Shown here one piece after another: positions 8,885 to 16,991 of a DNA stretch of 64,000 bases. Below the pieces are notes generated by a model, which had not been told where the DNA came from, made no database searches, and was given only the letters and a program-made list of their open reading frames with translations. The position numbers and the translations under genes were made by a program. Source of the DNA: Nostocales cyanobacterium HT-58-2 (lineage in GTDB: Bacteria > Cyanobacteriota > Cyanobacteriia > Cyanobacteriales > Nostocaceae); contig CP019636.1 of assembly GCA_002163975.1 (NCBI GenBank), positions 3,235,001 through 3,299,000 of the forward strand, in the 5' to 3' direction. Numbering within the stretch: position 1 is the stretch's first letter; every line of letters starts with the position of its first letter.

Positions 8885-10189
8885 ATGGTCAAAAAAGTTG
8901 CAATCATTGGTGCTGGACCAGCTGGACTTCTACTTGCTCACTACCTGTTGCGTCGTGACGACAAATACCAAATTGATATTTATGAGCGCCGCAGCGATCC
9001 CAGAATTGTCTCATTTTCAAAATCCCGAACTTTCCCCATCTCCTTAAACGAAAGGGGAATGAGCGCTTTGAGAAAAATTGAGGGATTAGAAGAAGCAGTC
9101 AAAGCCATTAGTGTGGAGATGACGGGAACCCTGTTTCACCAAAAAAATGGCAAGACGCGATTGACACCAAGAAACAAACCTCTCACCACACTTGATCGGA
9201 CAAACTTGGCGATCGCCCTATTGGAAAAGTTGAGTGAAAAGTACAATAGCAGTCGGCTCAATATTCACTTTAACTGTCAATGTACTTCTGTTGATTTGGC
9301 ATCCAAAAAGGTAAAGTTGCAAAACATAGAAACAGAAGAAGATTTCACCGTTGATTATGACCTTTTAATTGCTGCAGATGGGGGGCGTTCTACAGTAAGA
9401 GAGTATTTTCTGGCTACAGAGGATTTTGAATGTGAACAGAAGTACGTACCTAATGACTACAAATCCATCTTTCTTCCTCGCCCTGATGAAAATTCTGGCA
9501 TTCATCTAGAAAAAGGCAAAATTCACTCGTGGATGCTCAAAGATGGCACATTCGTTGTTCTCTTACATCAACACGATGAAACGATGGGTGGTGTCATTCT
9601 GTTTCTCCACAACAAAAATCAGATAGCTGGGCTTTCTAGTACAGAAGAAGTTTTGCAATTCTTTCAAAAGAATTTTCCAGAAGTTGCTCAGCTCATGCCA
9701 AAAGAGGAAGCTGAAGCTTTTCTTAATAGACCAATATCAAGAATTTTAACAGTTCGTTGTAGTCGCTATCACCAAGGTGGCAGTGTGCTACTCATTGGAG
9801 ACGCAGCACATGCGGTGTCTTCTTCTATTGGTCAAGGTTGCAATGCAGCACTTGAAGATGTTGTGTTATTCGACAACCTTTTGAATGAATATTCTGACGA
9901 TTTGGCAGTGGCGATAGAACAATTTACTGTACGCCGCAAGGAAGATGCTCATGCCTTAGTAGAACTTGGCGATAATGCTTTCCCCTCCACCACTGGTTTA
10001 TTTATTGAGTTTATACTAAGAGAAAGTCTTGCTAAAATTCTGCACCAAATATTTCCTAAGCGCTTCGCGCCTTCATTGTCTGAGTTAGTATTTGAAACTA
10101 CAATTCCCTATTCAGAAATTTTAAATTCATACCAAGGCTGGATATCAAAAGTAAAAAAATCAAACGAAAATTTATCAGTAAATTTGTAG
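8885..10189 (+). CDS. FAD-dependent monooxygenase, kynurenine 3-monooxygenase-like
   Basis: The 434-residue flavoprotein hydroxylase has an N-terminal FAD-binding GxGxxG (VAIIGAGPAGLLLAHYL, residues 5-21), the DG motif (LLIAADGGRSTVREYF, about 160-175), and the FAD-ribityl GD motif (VLLIGDAAHAVSSSIGQGCN, about 302-321). The segment SRTFPISLNERGMSALRKI and the DRTNLAIALLEKL helix fit the kynurenine 3-monooxygenase branch better than generic aromatic hydroxylases. The usual reaction is NADPH-dependent hydroxylation of an aromatic ring; the substrate here is unproven. There is no signal peptide, although the C-terminal region (about 375-420) has a hydrophobic patch that could associate with membranes. 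The cupin gene follows 63 bases later on the same strand, suggesting a two-gene unit. Confidence 0.8.
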   Translation: MVKKVAIIGAGPAGLLLAHYLLRRDDKYQIDIYERRSDPRIVSFSKSRTFPISLNERGMSALRKIEGLEEAVKAISVEMTGTLFHQKNGKTRLTPRNKPLTTLDRTNLAIALLEKLSEKYNSSRLNIHFNCQCTSVDLASKKVKLQNIETEEDFTVDYDLLIAADGGRSTVREYFLATEDFECEQKYVPNDYKSIFLPRPDENSGIHLEKGKIHSWMLKDGTFVVLLHQHDETMGGVILFLHNKNQIAGLSSTEEVLQFFQKNFPEVAQLMPKEEAEAFLNRPISRILTVRCSRYHQGGSVLLIGDAAHAVSSSIGQGCNAALEDVVLFDNLLNEYSDDLAVAIEQFTVRRKEDAHALVELGDNAFPSTTGLFIEFILRESLAKILHQIFPKRFAPSLSELVFETTIPYSEILNSYQGWISKVKKSNENLSVNL

Positions 10190-10252
10190 CAATTGTGGAA
10201 TGTGCCTCATGTGCTAACAAAATAAAAACTTTGTCTCATAGGAGATATTTCT

Positions 10253-10717
10253 ATGCTTCAGAAATGGTTTCAAAAATATCTAGAGTCTCGACCCGTTTTA
10301 ACTGCCTATAACAATTTAGAAAAGACACAAGCTCGACAGCATACTCACTTTATAACGTTCCCACCCAATCGGTGGTTTAACATCACACTTAACGAAATTT
10401 TAGATCGCCCAGAATGGTATAAAGGCGTACTCCACAATCATCCTTGGCCCAACATTAGCATTATTTTAAAGGGTGGCTACTGGGAGAAAAATGAGAAAGG
10501 AGTGAAGTGGTATAAACCAGGCTCAATTATCTTCCGGTCTGCACATGATAACCATTGCATCTGGATCGAAGATGATCAAGAAGCGTGGACATTGTTCATC
10601 CACGGACCAATGAAGAAAAAGAGTTTTGATTTTGTGCAGGATGGTGAACCTGTGACTCCAGAACAACTTGGGTTGCCAAAAGGCGCTGTCACACGTGGAG
10701 GGTCAACGCAAAATTAA
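10253..10717 (+). CDS. Cupin-fold protein
   Basis: The 154-residue protein has a single cupin-like beta barrel. A His-containing strand (GVLHNHPWPNISIILKGGYW) resembles cupin motif 1, where HNH and a following glycine-rich turn bind metal. KWYKPGSIIFRSAHDNHCIWI resembles motif 2 with the second metal His. The C-terminus (GEPVTPEQLGLPKGAV) is a conserved-looking extension. Together with the upstream KMO-like flavoprotein one could imagine ring hydroxylation followed by a metal-dependent step, as in the kynurenine pathway (KMO then 3-hydroxyanthranilate dioxygenase). However, the motif spacing does not clearly match that dioxygenase, so the pairing stays a hypothesis. Confidence 0.6.
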   Translation: MLQKWFQKYLESRPVLTAYNNLEKTQARQHTHFITFPPNRWFNITLNEILDRPEWYKGVLHNHPWPNISIILKGGYWEKNEKGVKWYKPGSIIFRSAHDNHCIWIEDDQEAWTLFIHGPMKKKSFDFVQDGEPVTPEQLGLPKGAVTRGGSTQN

Positions 10718-10762
10718 GCTAAAATTCAAGCAGAGTAAGCATTTCCTGCTTTTGGATTCCCC

Positions 10763-11506
10763 ATGCTTGAAACCCTGCAAACCCGATTTTACGAACTAGA
10801 ACAATTCGCTAACAGCCTTGTCGCCAATCAACTCACACACTTGAGTTTGCTAAGTATTGGCGTCATTTTTATGGCTGGGTTGTTCACGAGCCTCACACCC
10901 TGTATGCTATCCATGCTGCCGATTACCATTGGCTACATCGGTGGTTATGAAGCAAAAAGCCGCCTGCAAGCCACTGCGCAGTCAACGTGGTTTGCGTTGG
11001 GATTGGCTACCACCTTGGCAGGGCTAGGAATAGTAGCAGCTTTTGTTGGAAAAGTCTACGGTCAGGTGGGAATTGGTTTACCAATTATTGTCAGTATCAT
11101 CGCCATTCTCATGGGGCTGAATTTACTAGAAGCCTTACCGTTGCAATTGCCCTCTTTTGGTGGAACAGAGTGGATTTCTCAAGAATTACCCCAAGGAGTG
11201 CGAGCATATTTCATTGGTCTGAGTTTTGGTTTAGTCGCCTCCCCTTGCAGTACTCCTGTTTTAGCAAGTTTGCTTGGTTGGGTTGCCAATACGCAAGACT
11301 TAATTTTAGGAGCTGTTTTGCTGCTTTCTTACACGGCAGGTTATGTCGCACCGTTGATTTTAGCAGGGACTTTTACAGCTTCAATTAAGAAATTGCTGGA
11401 ATTGCGCCGTTGGTCTGGTTGGATTAACCCAATCAGTGGTGTATTGTTGGTAGGATTTGGTGTCCTTTCTTTAATTTCTCGGATTCCAATGGATATTTTT
11501 AGATAA
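10763..11506 (+). CDS. ccdA: Thiol-disulfide transporter CcdA for cytochrome c assembly
   Basis: The 247-residue, six-helix membrane protein of the DsbD/CcdA family carries the two conserved cysteine segments LTPCMLSMLPITIGY (Cys near 47) and ASPCSTPVLASLLGW (Cys near 158). These cysteines pass reducing equivalents across the thylakoid membrane to keep apocytochrome c haem-binding cysteines reduced (system II cytochrome c biogenesis). The stop codon TAA at 11504-11506 is immediately followed by the ATG of ccs1, so the pair is a tight operon, as in other cyanobacteria. Length and motifs are normal for the family. Confidence 0.92.
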   Translation: MLETLQTRFYELEQFANSLVANQLTHLSLLSIGVIFMAGLFTSLTPCMLSMLPITIGYIGGYEAKSRLQATAQSTWFALGLATTLAGLGIVAAFVGKVYGQVGIGLPIIVSIIAILMGLNLLEALPLQLPSFGGTEWISQELPQGVRAYFIGLSFGLVASPCSTPVLASLLGWVANTQDLILGAVLLLSYTAGYVAPLILAGTFTASIKKLLELRRWSGWINPISGVLLVGFGVLSLISRIPMDIFR

Positions 11507-12907
11507 ATGACTATAGAAAATTCAGTTTCCAAAAAACCTATATGGTCAGCACTTAGACAGTCACTCAGAAAAGATTTTCTGCCTGTGCTGACAGATTTAC
11601 GTTTAGCAATTGTGATGCTGTTAGTCATTGCACTTTTCAGCGCCACTGGTACGGTCATCGAACAAGGTCAATCAGTAGCGTTCTACCAGGCTAACTATCC
11701 AGAACAGCCAGCTTTATTTGGTTTTCTCACTTGGAAAGTTATCTTAATGCTGGGCTTAGACCATGTTTATCGAACGTGGTGGTTTTTAGCATTGCTTATT
11801 TTGTTAGGGACAAGTTTAACTGCATGCTCTTTGACCACTCAATTAAAAATCCTAAAAGCTGCACGTCGATGGAGGTATTACAGCAAACCCCGCTGGTTTG
11901 AAAAATTAGCGCTTAGTGCAGAATTAGCTCATGGTTCCCTTGAAACCCTCACCCAGCTGCTGCAGAACCATCGCTATAAGGTATTTCAAGAAAAAGACGG
12001 CTCTCTTTATGCCCGCAAAGGTATTATCGGTCGCATCGGACCTATTATCGTTCATGTGGGTATGGTGACAATTCTTTTGGGGTCTATTCTGGGAGCAATG
12101 ACCGGTTTTGTTGCCCAGGAAATGGTTCCCAGCGGTAACACCTTTCAAGTGAAAAATATCATAGATGCAGGACCATTGGCAGCAACGCAGCCTAAAGATT
12201 GGTCTGTGCGAGTCAATCGCTTTTGGATTGACTACACCTCTTCTGGTGGAATTGACCAGTTCTACTCAGATATGTCTGTTTTGGACAATCAGGGACAGGA
12301 AGTTGACCGCAAGACGATTTTTGTCAACAGTCCTCTACGTTATCACGGTCTGACCTTCTACCAGACTGATTGGGGAATATCTGCTGTTCGAGTCCGAGTG
12401 AACAAAAGCCCCATCTTTCAACTACCGATGGCGCAATTGAACACTAACGGTAATGGACGCATTTGGGGAACTTGGATTCCGACGAAACCAGATTTGAGTG
12501 AAGGTGTCTCCCTTCTGGCGAAAGACTTGCAAGGAATGGTGTTAATTTACGATGCGACTGGCAAGCTTGTTGACACTGTTCGCGCTGGAATGTCTACTCA
12601 AGTCAATGGTGTCACGTTGAAAATTCTGGATGTTGTTGGCAGTACTGGTTTACAGATTAAAGCTGACCCAGGAATACCGATTGTTTATACAGGTTTTGCC
12701 TTGCTCATGCTAGGTGTTGTGATGAGTTATTTTTCTCACTCGCAAATTTGGGCATTACAAAAAGATGGTCGCCTATATGTGGGTGGTAAAACGAATCGTG
12801 CGAAGGTGGCTTTTGAGCAGGAAATGTTGGAGATTTTGGATAGATTAAGTTTACCGCCACAAGGTGAGGAGAAATCTGAAGAGAAAGTGGCTGTCATAGA
12901 TGCCTAG
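11507..12907 (+). CDS. ccs1: Cytochrome c biogenesis protein Ccs1/ResB
   Basis: The 466-residue ResB/Ccs1 protein opens with a conserved N-terminal helix region ([20 protein letters not shown] followed by GTVIEQGQ, about residues 25-55). Further helices are at about 80-105 and 175-195, a large lumenal domain spans about 200-390, and a last helix lies near 393-415. Ccs1 forms the haem-transport and ligation complex with CcsA (elsewhere in the genome) that attaches haem to cytochrome f and c6. It begins at the base after the ccdA stop, so translation is probably coupled. No oddities seen. Confidence 0.92.
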   Translation: MTIENSVSKKPIWSALRQSLRKDFLPVLTDLRLAIVMLLVIALFSATGTVIEQGQSVAFYQANYPEQPALFGFLTWKVILMLGLDHVYRTWWFLALLILLGTSLTACSLTTQLKILKAARRWRYYSKPRWFEKLALSAELAHGSLETLTQLLQNHRYKVFQEKDGSLYARKGIIGRIGPIIVHVGMVTILLGSILGAMTGFVAQEMVPSGNTFQVKNIIDAGPLAATQPKDWSVRVNRFWIDYTSSGGIDQFYSDMSVLDNQGQEVDRKTIFVNSPLRYHGLTFYQTDWGISAVRVRVNKSPIFQLPMAQLNTNGNGRIWGTWIPTKPDLSEGVSLLAKDLQGMVLIYDATGKLVDTVRAGMSTQVNGVTLKILDVVGSTGLQIKADPGIPIVYTGFALLMLGVVMSYFSHSQIWALQKDGRLYVGGKTNRAKVAFEQEMLEILDRLSLPPQGEEKSEEKVAVIDA

Positions 12908-12938
12908 GTTTCTCATGCACCAGAAAAAGCTGATGATT

Positions 12939-12994
12939 TTTGCGATCGCTGTAATGGGCGATGACGCAAATCGTCCGCCGTAGGCGATCGCAAA
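12939..12994. repeat. HIP1-bounded inverted repeat
   Basis: TTTGCGATCGC at 12939-12949 is mirrored by GCGATCGCAAA at 12984-12994, with GGCGATGACGC and CGTCCGCCG between. It lies in the gap after ccs1. It resembles the small GC-rich palindromic repeats scattered through Nostocales genomes and may form a hairpin after the operon. Confidence 0.6.
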
Positions 12995-13079
12995 TGGGAT
13001 GATATCCATACCTCGATCTCGTCTAAAGGCTTTGAGTCCTTTAACCCTCAACTGCAAAGCATGAGCCTTACGATCAACG

Positions 13080-13463
13080 CTAACGTTGGCTTGACTGTGT
13101 AGATGGCTGTTTCAGTTGGTTTGCCTCACTTGTATAAGCTTTGCGCGTTTTCCGATTGAACAGGCAAAGAGATTGCCCAACTTGATTGTTCATCTGGGCT
13201 TGTGGATAGTTTCCTCGCACAAGCAACGCATCGTAGCCAACATCATCTGCAAAGTTGACAATCTTTCCCACAGGTTGAGCATTACGCAAGCCACTCGTTT
13301 TGAGACAACTGGAAATAACCTCCTTCTCGTGTTTTGCCCAAGCATCTGGAGAAGAAGCTTCTGCTGCGGTGGCTGCCAATACCAAACCTCCGAGTGCGAT
13401 TGCAAGCACTCTTTTTGAGAGCACAACCTTTGTTAGTAATGTAGCTTTTGGATTAATTTTCAT
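13080..13463 (-). CDS. Exported hypothetical protein
   Basis: The 127-residue protein has a clear signal peptide: a basic start (MKINPKATLLTKVVLSKRV), a hydrophobic core, and a likely cleavage after AATAAEA near residue 37. The mature part is about 90 residues with two cysteines (ISSCLKTSGL and GQSLCLFNRKT) that could form a disulfide. DDVGYDALLVRG is the most conserved-looking stretch. Family not recognised; similar small exported proteins occur in filamentous cyanobacteria. It converges with the ccs1 end. Function unknown. Confidence 0.65.
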   Translation of the reverse strand: MKINPKATLLTKVVLSKRVLAIALGGLVLAATAAEASSPDAWAKHEKEVISSCLKTSGLRNAQPVGKIVNFADDVGYDALLVRGNYPQAQMNNQVGQSLCLFNRKTRKAYTSEANQLKQPSTQSSQR

Positions 13464-13527
13464 AATCTTTCTCCTCTATTTGCATATAACGTTTAGATAC
13501 TAGTATCACTTATGCTTAATTGACGTT

Positions 13528-13651
13528 ATACCAAATAAAAAAATGTTTGCGGCAGATAACCCCACCCGCCCTATCGGGCACCCTCCCCTTACTAAGGGGA
13601 GGATTGGGGAGGGGTTCAACCGATGTGTTGCATTTTTTTTCAAATTGGTAT
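13528..13651. repeat. MITE-like element with imperfect terminal inverted repeats
   Basis: ATACCAAATAAAAAAATG at 13528-13545 is mirrored by CATTTTTTTTCAAATTGGTAT at the right end, giving terminal inverted repeats with a few mismatches. The 85-base core is C- and G-rich, containing CCTCCCC, TTACTAA, GGGGAGG and a final GGGGAGGGG, which can fold into a strong hairpin. About 124 bases in total, non-coding. Such miniature elements are common in Nostoc-like genomes. Confidence 0.65.
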
Positions 13652-13816
13652 TAGATTTTGTTGATTACATTACCCCTGATTAGAGACCTTTATTACTCTT
13701 ATAGAGGCAAACAAAATCAACTTATGCATATAGAGGAGAAAAATTCGTTCAAAGTTCGTTGATGTTCCACTCTCGACATCACAACTCGTGACGTTTATAT
13801 GATTCTGACTATATGA

Positions 13817-14191
13817 TTATGATTTTTGATGTTGCACCTCAATGACTGTATGGACATTACCGCGAGGTGTAAAGTCTGCCTTAACGGTGACATCTATTGG
13901 GTCACAAGCAGCAACAAAATCATCTAGGATTTGATTGGCAGATTCTTCGTGGGAAATATAGCGATCGCGATAGCTATTAATATATAGTTTGAGCGCCTTC
14001 AGTTCTACAACCCGTTCATCGGGGATATAGGTAATGTGTATCGTGGCAAAGTCAGGATAGCCCGAGAATGGACATTTACACGTAAATTCCGGCAAGGTAA
14101 TGTTAATGTTGTATCGCCTTCCTACGCGCGGATTGGGAAATGTGATGAGTTGTCCTTCTGCAATGTTGCGTTCTCCATATTTTATTTCCAT
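13817..14191 (-). CDS. queF: NADPH-dependent preQ0 reductase QueF
   Basis: The 124-residue type I QueF reduces 7-cyano-7-deazaguanine (preQ0) to preQ1 in queuosine tRNA biosynthesis, in the cytoplasm. The catalytic segment FTCKCPFSGYPDFATI (residues about 37-52) contains the nucleophilic Cys and the catalytic Asp. LKLYINSYRD and the following HEESANQI helix carry the conserved substrate-binding Glu/His region of the tunnelling fold. Length fits the short, single-domain form. It stands alone, without other que genes in the window. Confidence 0.93.
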   Translation of the reverse strand: MEIKYGERNIAEGQLITFPNPRVGRRYNINITLPEFTCKCPFSGYPDFATIHITYIPDERVVELKALKLYINSYRDRYISHEESANQILDDFVAACDPIDVTVKADFTPRGNVHTVIEVQHQKS

Positions 14192-14296
14192 AGTTATTAG
14201 TCTTTATTGATTCGTTAGGGCTTTCATTCCTCATTGTTAGTAATTAGGGGTTAGTTGTCAAAAATTACCGCTAACCCCTAACTACTGACATCAAAC

Positions 14297-14701
14297 TTAT
14301 AACTCTTCTTGTTCCCAGTCTGGGCAATTTTCATCTTCCCATCCGTGAGGATGCATACCACAAACTAACAGATTTCCACCATACACTTGACCGTGGTAGT
14401 GACGACAACCAATGCAGGCTGGATTTCTTTCTGCACAGGGATCAACTGAATAAGGAAAGCCCAAATCGACATCATCGACGACAATGTCTTCTAATTCCCA
14501 GTAAATTTCTAAAAGTGGATCAGTCAGATCCTGCAAATACTGATCCAACTCAGTGGCGATGGTATTTTGTACTTGCTCGGTAATTTCTTCGGTGATCTCA
14601 AAAAACGAGTCTACCATTTCCGTCATCCCCAGGAAGAAGCCTTCTACTTCATTAGCCACTGTTTCTATCATGTCCCAAAATTCTTTTTGCCACTTTTCCA
14701 T
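14297..14701 (-). CDS. Acidic helical protein with C-terminal Cys/His motif
   Basis: Not assigned to a named family. The 134-residue, very acidic protein has a long N-terminal helical part (residues 1-80, many Glu, e.g. FFEITEEITEQVQNTIATEL) and a compact C-terminal module: PACIGCRHYHG, LLVCGMHPHG, ENCPDWEQE. The four cysteines and two histidines are spaced like a small metal site, possibly zinc or iron-sulfur. The same module, with the same CxxCR...C..HP...CPD order, is left in the gene remnant near 3675-3820, so this is a small cyanobacterial family with at least two copies here. Confidence 0.65.
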   Translation of the reverse strand: MEKWQKEFWDMIETVANEVEGFFLGMTEMVDSFFEITEEITEQVQNTIATELDQYLQDLTDPLLEIYWELEDIVVDDVDLGFPYSVDPCAERNPACIGCRHYHGQVYGGNLLVCGMHPHGWEDENCPDWEQEEL

Positions 14702-14863
14702 AATTCGGACGTCCTTAGTCCTTATAAGCTGTCTACTGGACGCTTAATGCTATATGGCTTGAAGCACTTTTGTACACCCTGAGGATTACATTTGAACAAA
14801 ATTTTACATGACTAGGAGATGCTTCGCCAGTGCCTTAAAGTGCTACAACAAGCTAATTTCCAA

Positions 14864-15253
14864 CTACTGATCGCGTTGTAATCTACGCAGTTCGTCCTGC
14901 ATTTGTTTAACCTGATCACGCAATTTGTCCACATCCTCAGTAGGTGGGGTCACTTTTACAGTCGTTGGCTCCTCATCTTCCTCTATGATTTCGATGCGGC
15001 GCGGTTCAGAGGGAGGGGTTCGCTCAGCTGTTCCATCAGAACTAGGTACTTGTTGAGCTTGCTTCATCATGTCTTCAACAAAGCGCCGGGCTTCTTCTGT
15101 TGTCATTTCGCCCCGTGCAACCATTTCGTCTGCCAGCTTTTGGACTTGCGATCGCAGTTCAACTAGTGTTCCGCCTGCTTTCTCTCCCGCGTAAGAAGCC
15201 AAGCCAACACCAAGGTAAAAAGCTTTTTTAACAACATCTCCAAAACCAGGCAT
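14864..15253 (-). CDS. Phasin-like helical protein
   Basis: About 129 residues from the ATG at 15253 (MPGFGDVVKKAFYLGVGLAS). An upstream in-frame ATG at 15310 would place the N-terminus inside the SRP RNA, so the downstream start is chosen. The N-terminal 75 residues form amphipathic helices (AGEKAGGTLVELRSQVQKLA, then MTTEEARRFVEDMMKQA) resembling phasin or polyhydroxyalkanoate-granule-associated proteins. A proline- and acid-rich linker follows, and then a coiled-coil heptad segment (VDKLRDQVKQMQDELRRLQ) at the C-terminus, suggesting oligomerisation. The granule role is inferred from family resemblance only. Confidence 0.65.
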   Translation of the reverse strand: MPGFGDVVKKAFYLGVGLASYAGEKAGGTLVELRSQVQKLADEMVARGEMTTEEARRFVEDMMKQAQQVPSSDGTAERTPPSEPRRIEIIEEDEEPTTVKVTPPTEDVDKLRDQVKQMQDELRRLQRDQ

Positions 15254-15281
15254 TGCAGCTCTTGCGCTCCTAAAATAGGGC

Positions 15282-15375
15282 GACCCGGAGACTACGCCTG
15301 CTACAAGCATCCCGTATTGCTGCTACCTTCCGGTCCTGACAAAGTTTGGGCGTTGCAGCCGCGTAGATCCAGGTC
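15282..15375 (-). ncRNA. ffs: Signal recognition particle RNA (small bacterial type)
   Basis: Read on the minus strand, the sequence carries the universal SRP RNA helix 8 motif: GTCAGGACCGGAAGGTAGCAGC. This comprises the GGAA tetraloop with the flanking symmetric (CAGG/AGCA) internal loop that binds the Ffh M domain. Outside it, GACCTGG at the 5' end (15375-15369) pairs with CCGGGTC at the 3' end (15288-15282), and CTACGC pairs with GCGTAG inside that, closing one long hairpin of about 94 nt. This is the Alu-less form usual in cyanobacteria. It lies about 30 bases upstream of the phasin-like gene on the same strand. Exact ends may differ by a few bases. Confidence 0.92.
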
Positions 15376-15411
15376 TATAAACAGAATAGCATTAAATTTT
15401 CTGACTGTGTG

Positions 15412-15678
15412 TTATTCGACTACAATTTTCCACTCGTAAAGTTTATAGTTGACGCAGCCGTTTTGTACCAATGGATCACCAGCTACAATCGCTTCTGCTT
15501 CATCTTTTGAGGTTGCTTCAAATAACATCATGCCACCGCCTTTTTGTGCCCAGTAACCTGTTTTGGCTTTGTGTCCTTTAGCAATCAACTCTTCTACGTA
15601 AGCCTTATGAGCAGGTACATATTGGTCAAAGATGGACTCATCAACTTTGCCTTCTTCTATCTTCACAAACCACGGCAT
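15412..15678 (-). CDS. YciI family protein
   Basis: The 88-residue protein (from the ATG at 15678; another in-frame ATG lies three codons upstream at 15687) shows the YciI ferredoxin-like fold. It begins MPWFVKIEEGK, has the conserved AHKAYVEELIAKGH helix containing the family His, the strand GGGMMLFEATSKDEAEAIVAGDP with the conserved DP, and a C-terminal strand YKLYEWKIVVE. YciI proteins are small dimers with proposed lyase or dehydrochlorinase-like activity; the true substrate is unknown. It lies just upstream of the SRP RNA on the same strand and starts back to back with the LigT-like gene, with about 110 bases between them. Confidence 0.8.
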   Translation of the reverse strand: MPWFVKIEEGKVDESIFDQYVPAHKAYVEELIAKGHKAKTGYWAQKGGGMMLFEATSKDEAEAIVAGDPLVQNGCVNYKLYEWKIVVE

Positions 15679-15789
15679 TGCTTGCAACCTCTCAAAATAC
15701 TATGTTCTAATATCTTTAGGGCTATTGCTGCTTTCTAAAATACTTTGCAAAAAATAAAAGGACCAATAGTCTGTGCTTACTTGTTAGAA

Positions 15790-16353
15790 ATGCCCAAATC
15801 ACAGAGACTTTTTTTCATAGCCCTCCTGCCTCCCCAGGAAATTCAAGACTACGCCAACCAAGTTAAGCAATACTTTGCCGATAAGTATGCCAGTCGTCAT
15901 GCACAAAAATCCCCACCGCACATCACTGTGCAACCGCCCTTTGAATGGGCAGATGCTGACGTTCCAGCCCTTGAAAAATGCCTTGCAGATTTTGCTAGTC
16001 TTCGAGAACCAGTACCAATTACACTAAGTGGGTTTAGTGCTTTTGCCCCCCGTGTCATATACATCAATGTCGTCAGAAGTTCACAACTGCTGGCTTTGCA
16101 CGCTGATTTAATGGCATATTTGGAAGGCAGCTTGGGAATTGTTGACAAGGTTGGGAAAACCCGTTCCTTCGCTCCCCACATGACGGTTGCCTTTAAAGAC
16201 TTAACAAGGCAAAATTTTAAAGCTGCTTGGCCTGAATTTGAAAAGCGTGAGTTGCTCTTTGAGTTTACTGCTTCTGACTTAACCTTGTTGTTACATGATG
16301 GGCAGCGGTGGAATATCAAAACTAACTTTCCCTTATTGTCTTCTGCTACCTAA
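15790..16353 (+). CDS. LigT/2'-5' RNA ligase family phosphoesterase
   Basis: From the ATG at 15790 the protein has about 187 residues. Both HxT catalytic motifs of the 2H phosphoesterase superfamily are visible: HITVQPP (residues about 41-47) and HMTVAFKD (about 131-138). RLFFIALLPPQEIQDYA is the usual first strand and helix. Members act on 2'-5' or 2',3'-cyclic phosphates in RNA or nucleotides. The upstream ATG at 15745 would add residues not expected in the family. It stands alone; a role in RNA metabolism is inferred. Confidence 0.82.
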   Translation: MPKSQRLFFIALLPPQEIQDYANQVKQYFADKYASRHAQKSPPHITVQPPFEWADADVPALEKCLADFASLREPVPITLSGFSAFAPRVIYINVVRSSQLLALHADLMAYLEGSLGIVDKVGKTRSFAPHMTVAFKDLTRQNFKAAWPEFEKRELLFEFTASDLTLLLHDGQRWNIKTNFPLLSSAT

Positions 16354-16426
16354 GACAGGAACAGAAAGTCAAATATAATATATTTTCATCCACCTGAAGG
16401 TATATTCTGAAGGAGAAAGGGAAACA

Positions 16427-16834
16427 ATGTATGCAAAAGTAACCATTGCAACAATACTAGCAACTCAATCACTATTCTCGGTTATGGCAAGTCATACTCC
16501 CGCTGCATTAGGAGAGACAATTAGCCAAAAAATTGATTGTAATAAGGCAGTCACAACACCAGAAATGAAGTACTGTTCTCAACAGTCTTATCAAGCAGCA
16601 GATAAACGACTCAATCAAGTGTACAAAAAAGTAACATCAACCTTCAATGGTGAGCAAAAGCAAATATTGACTGCAGCACAGCAAGCTTGGATTAAGTTTC
16701 GCGATCGCAATTGTGATTTTGAGGTCTATGGGAACCGTGGTGGGACAGGTTATGAAATCTTCCGTAATGGTTGCTTAGAACGGCTAACGACTCAACGTAC
16801 AAAAGATTTAGAAAATTTTTTATCATCACGTTAG
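16427..16834 (+). CDS. LprI-like (DUF1311) exported protein
   Basis: The 135-residue protein has a signal peptide (hydrophobic residues 5-22, cleavage near AALGE) and the LprI N-terminal cysteine pattern: IDCNKAVTTPEMKYC, then AWIKFRDRNCDFE and RNGCLERLT. The conserved helix QAADKRLNQVYKKV and the W-IKFRD-C signature define the family. Some members inhibit lysozyme in the periplasm; most are uncharacterised. AGGAG-like AAGGAGAAAGGG precedes the ATG. Single gene. Confidence 0.8.
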   Translation: MYAKVTIATILATQSLFSVMASHTPAALGETISQKIDCNKAVTTPEMKYCSQQSYQAADKRLNQVYKKVTSTFNGEQKQILTAAQQAWIKFRDRNCDFEVYGNRGGTGYEIFRNGCLERLTTQRTKDLENFLSSR

Positions 16835-16991
16835 TATAAATTACGCAAAAGTCAATAGGGCGAATAAATTCGCAAGTTTCAATGAGCTTGGAAGACCAAC
16901 GACTCGCCAAGCAGGTTGGGCTACTTCACTCATACGTTATGCCCCCAGAGAGTGCTAAGTACAAATGACTCAGCACTCAACACTCAAGATT

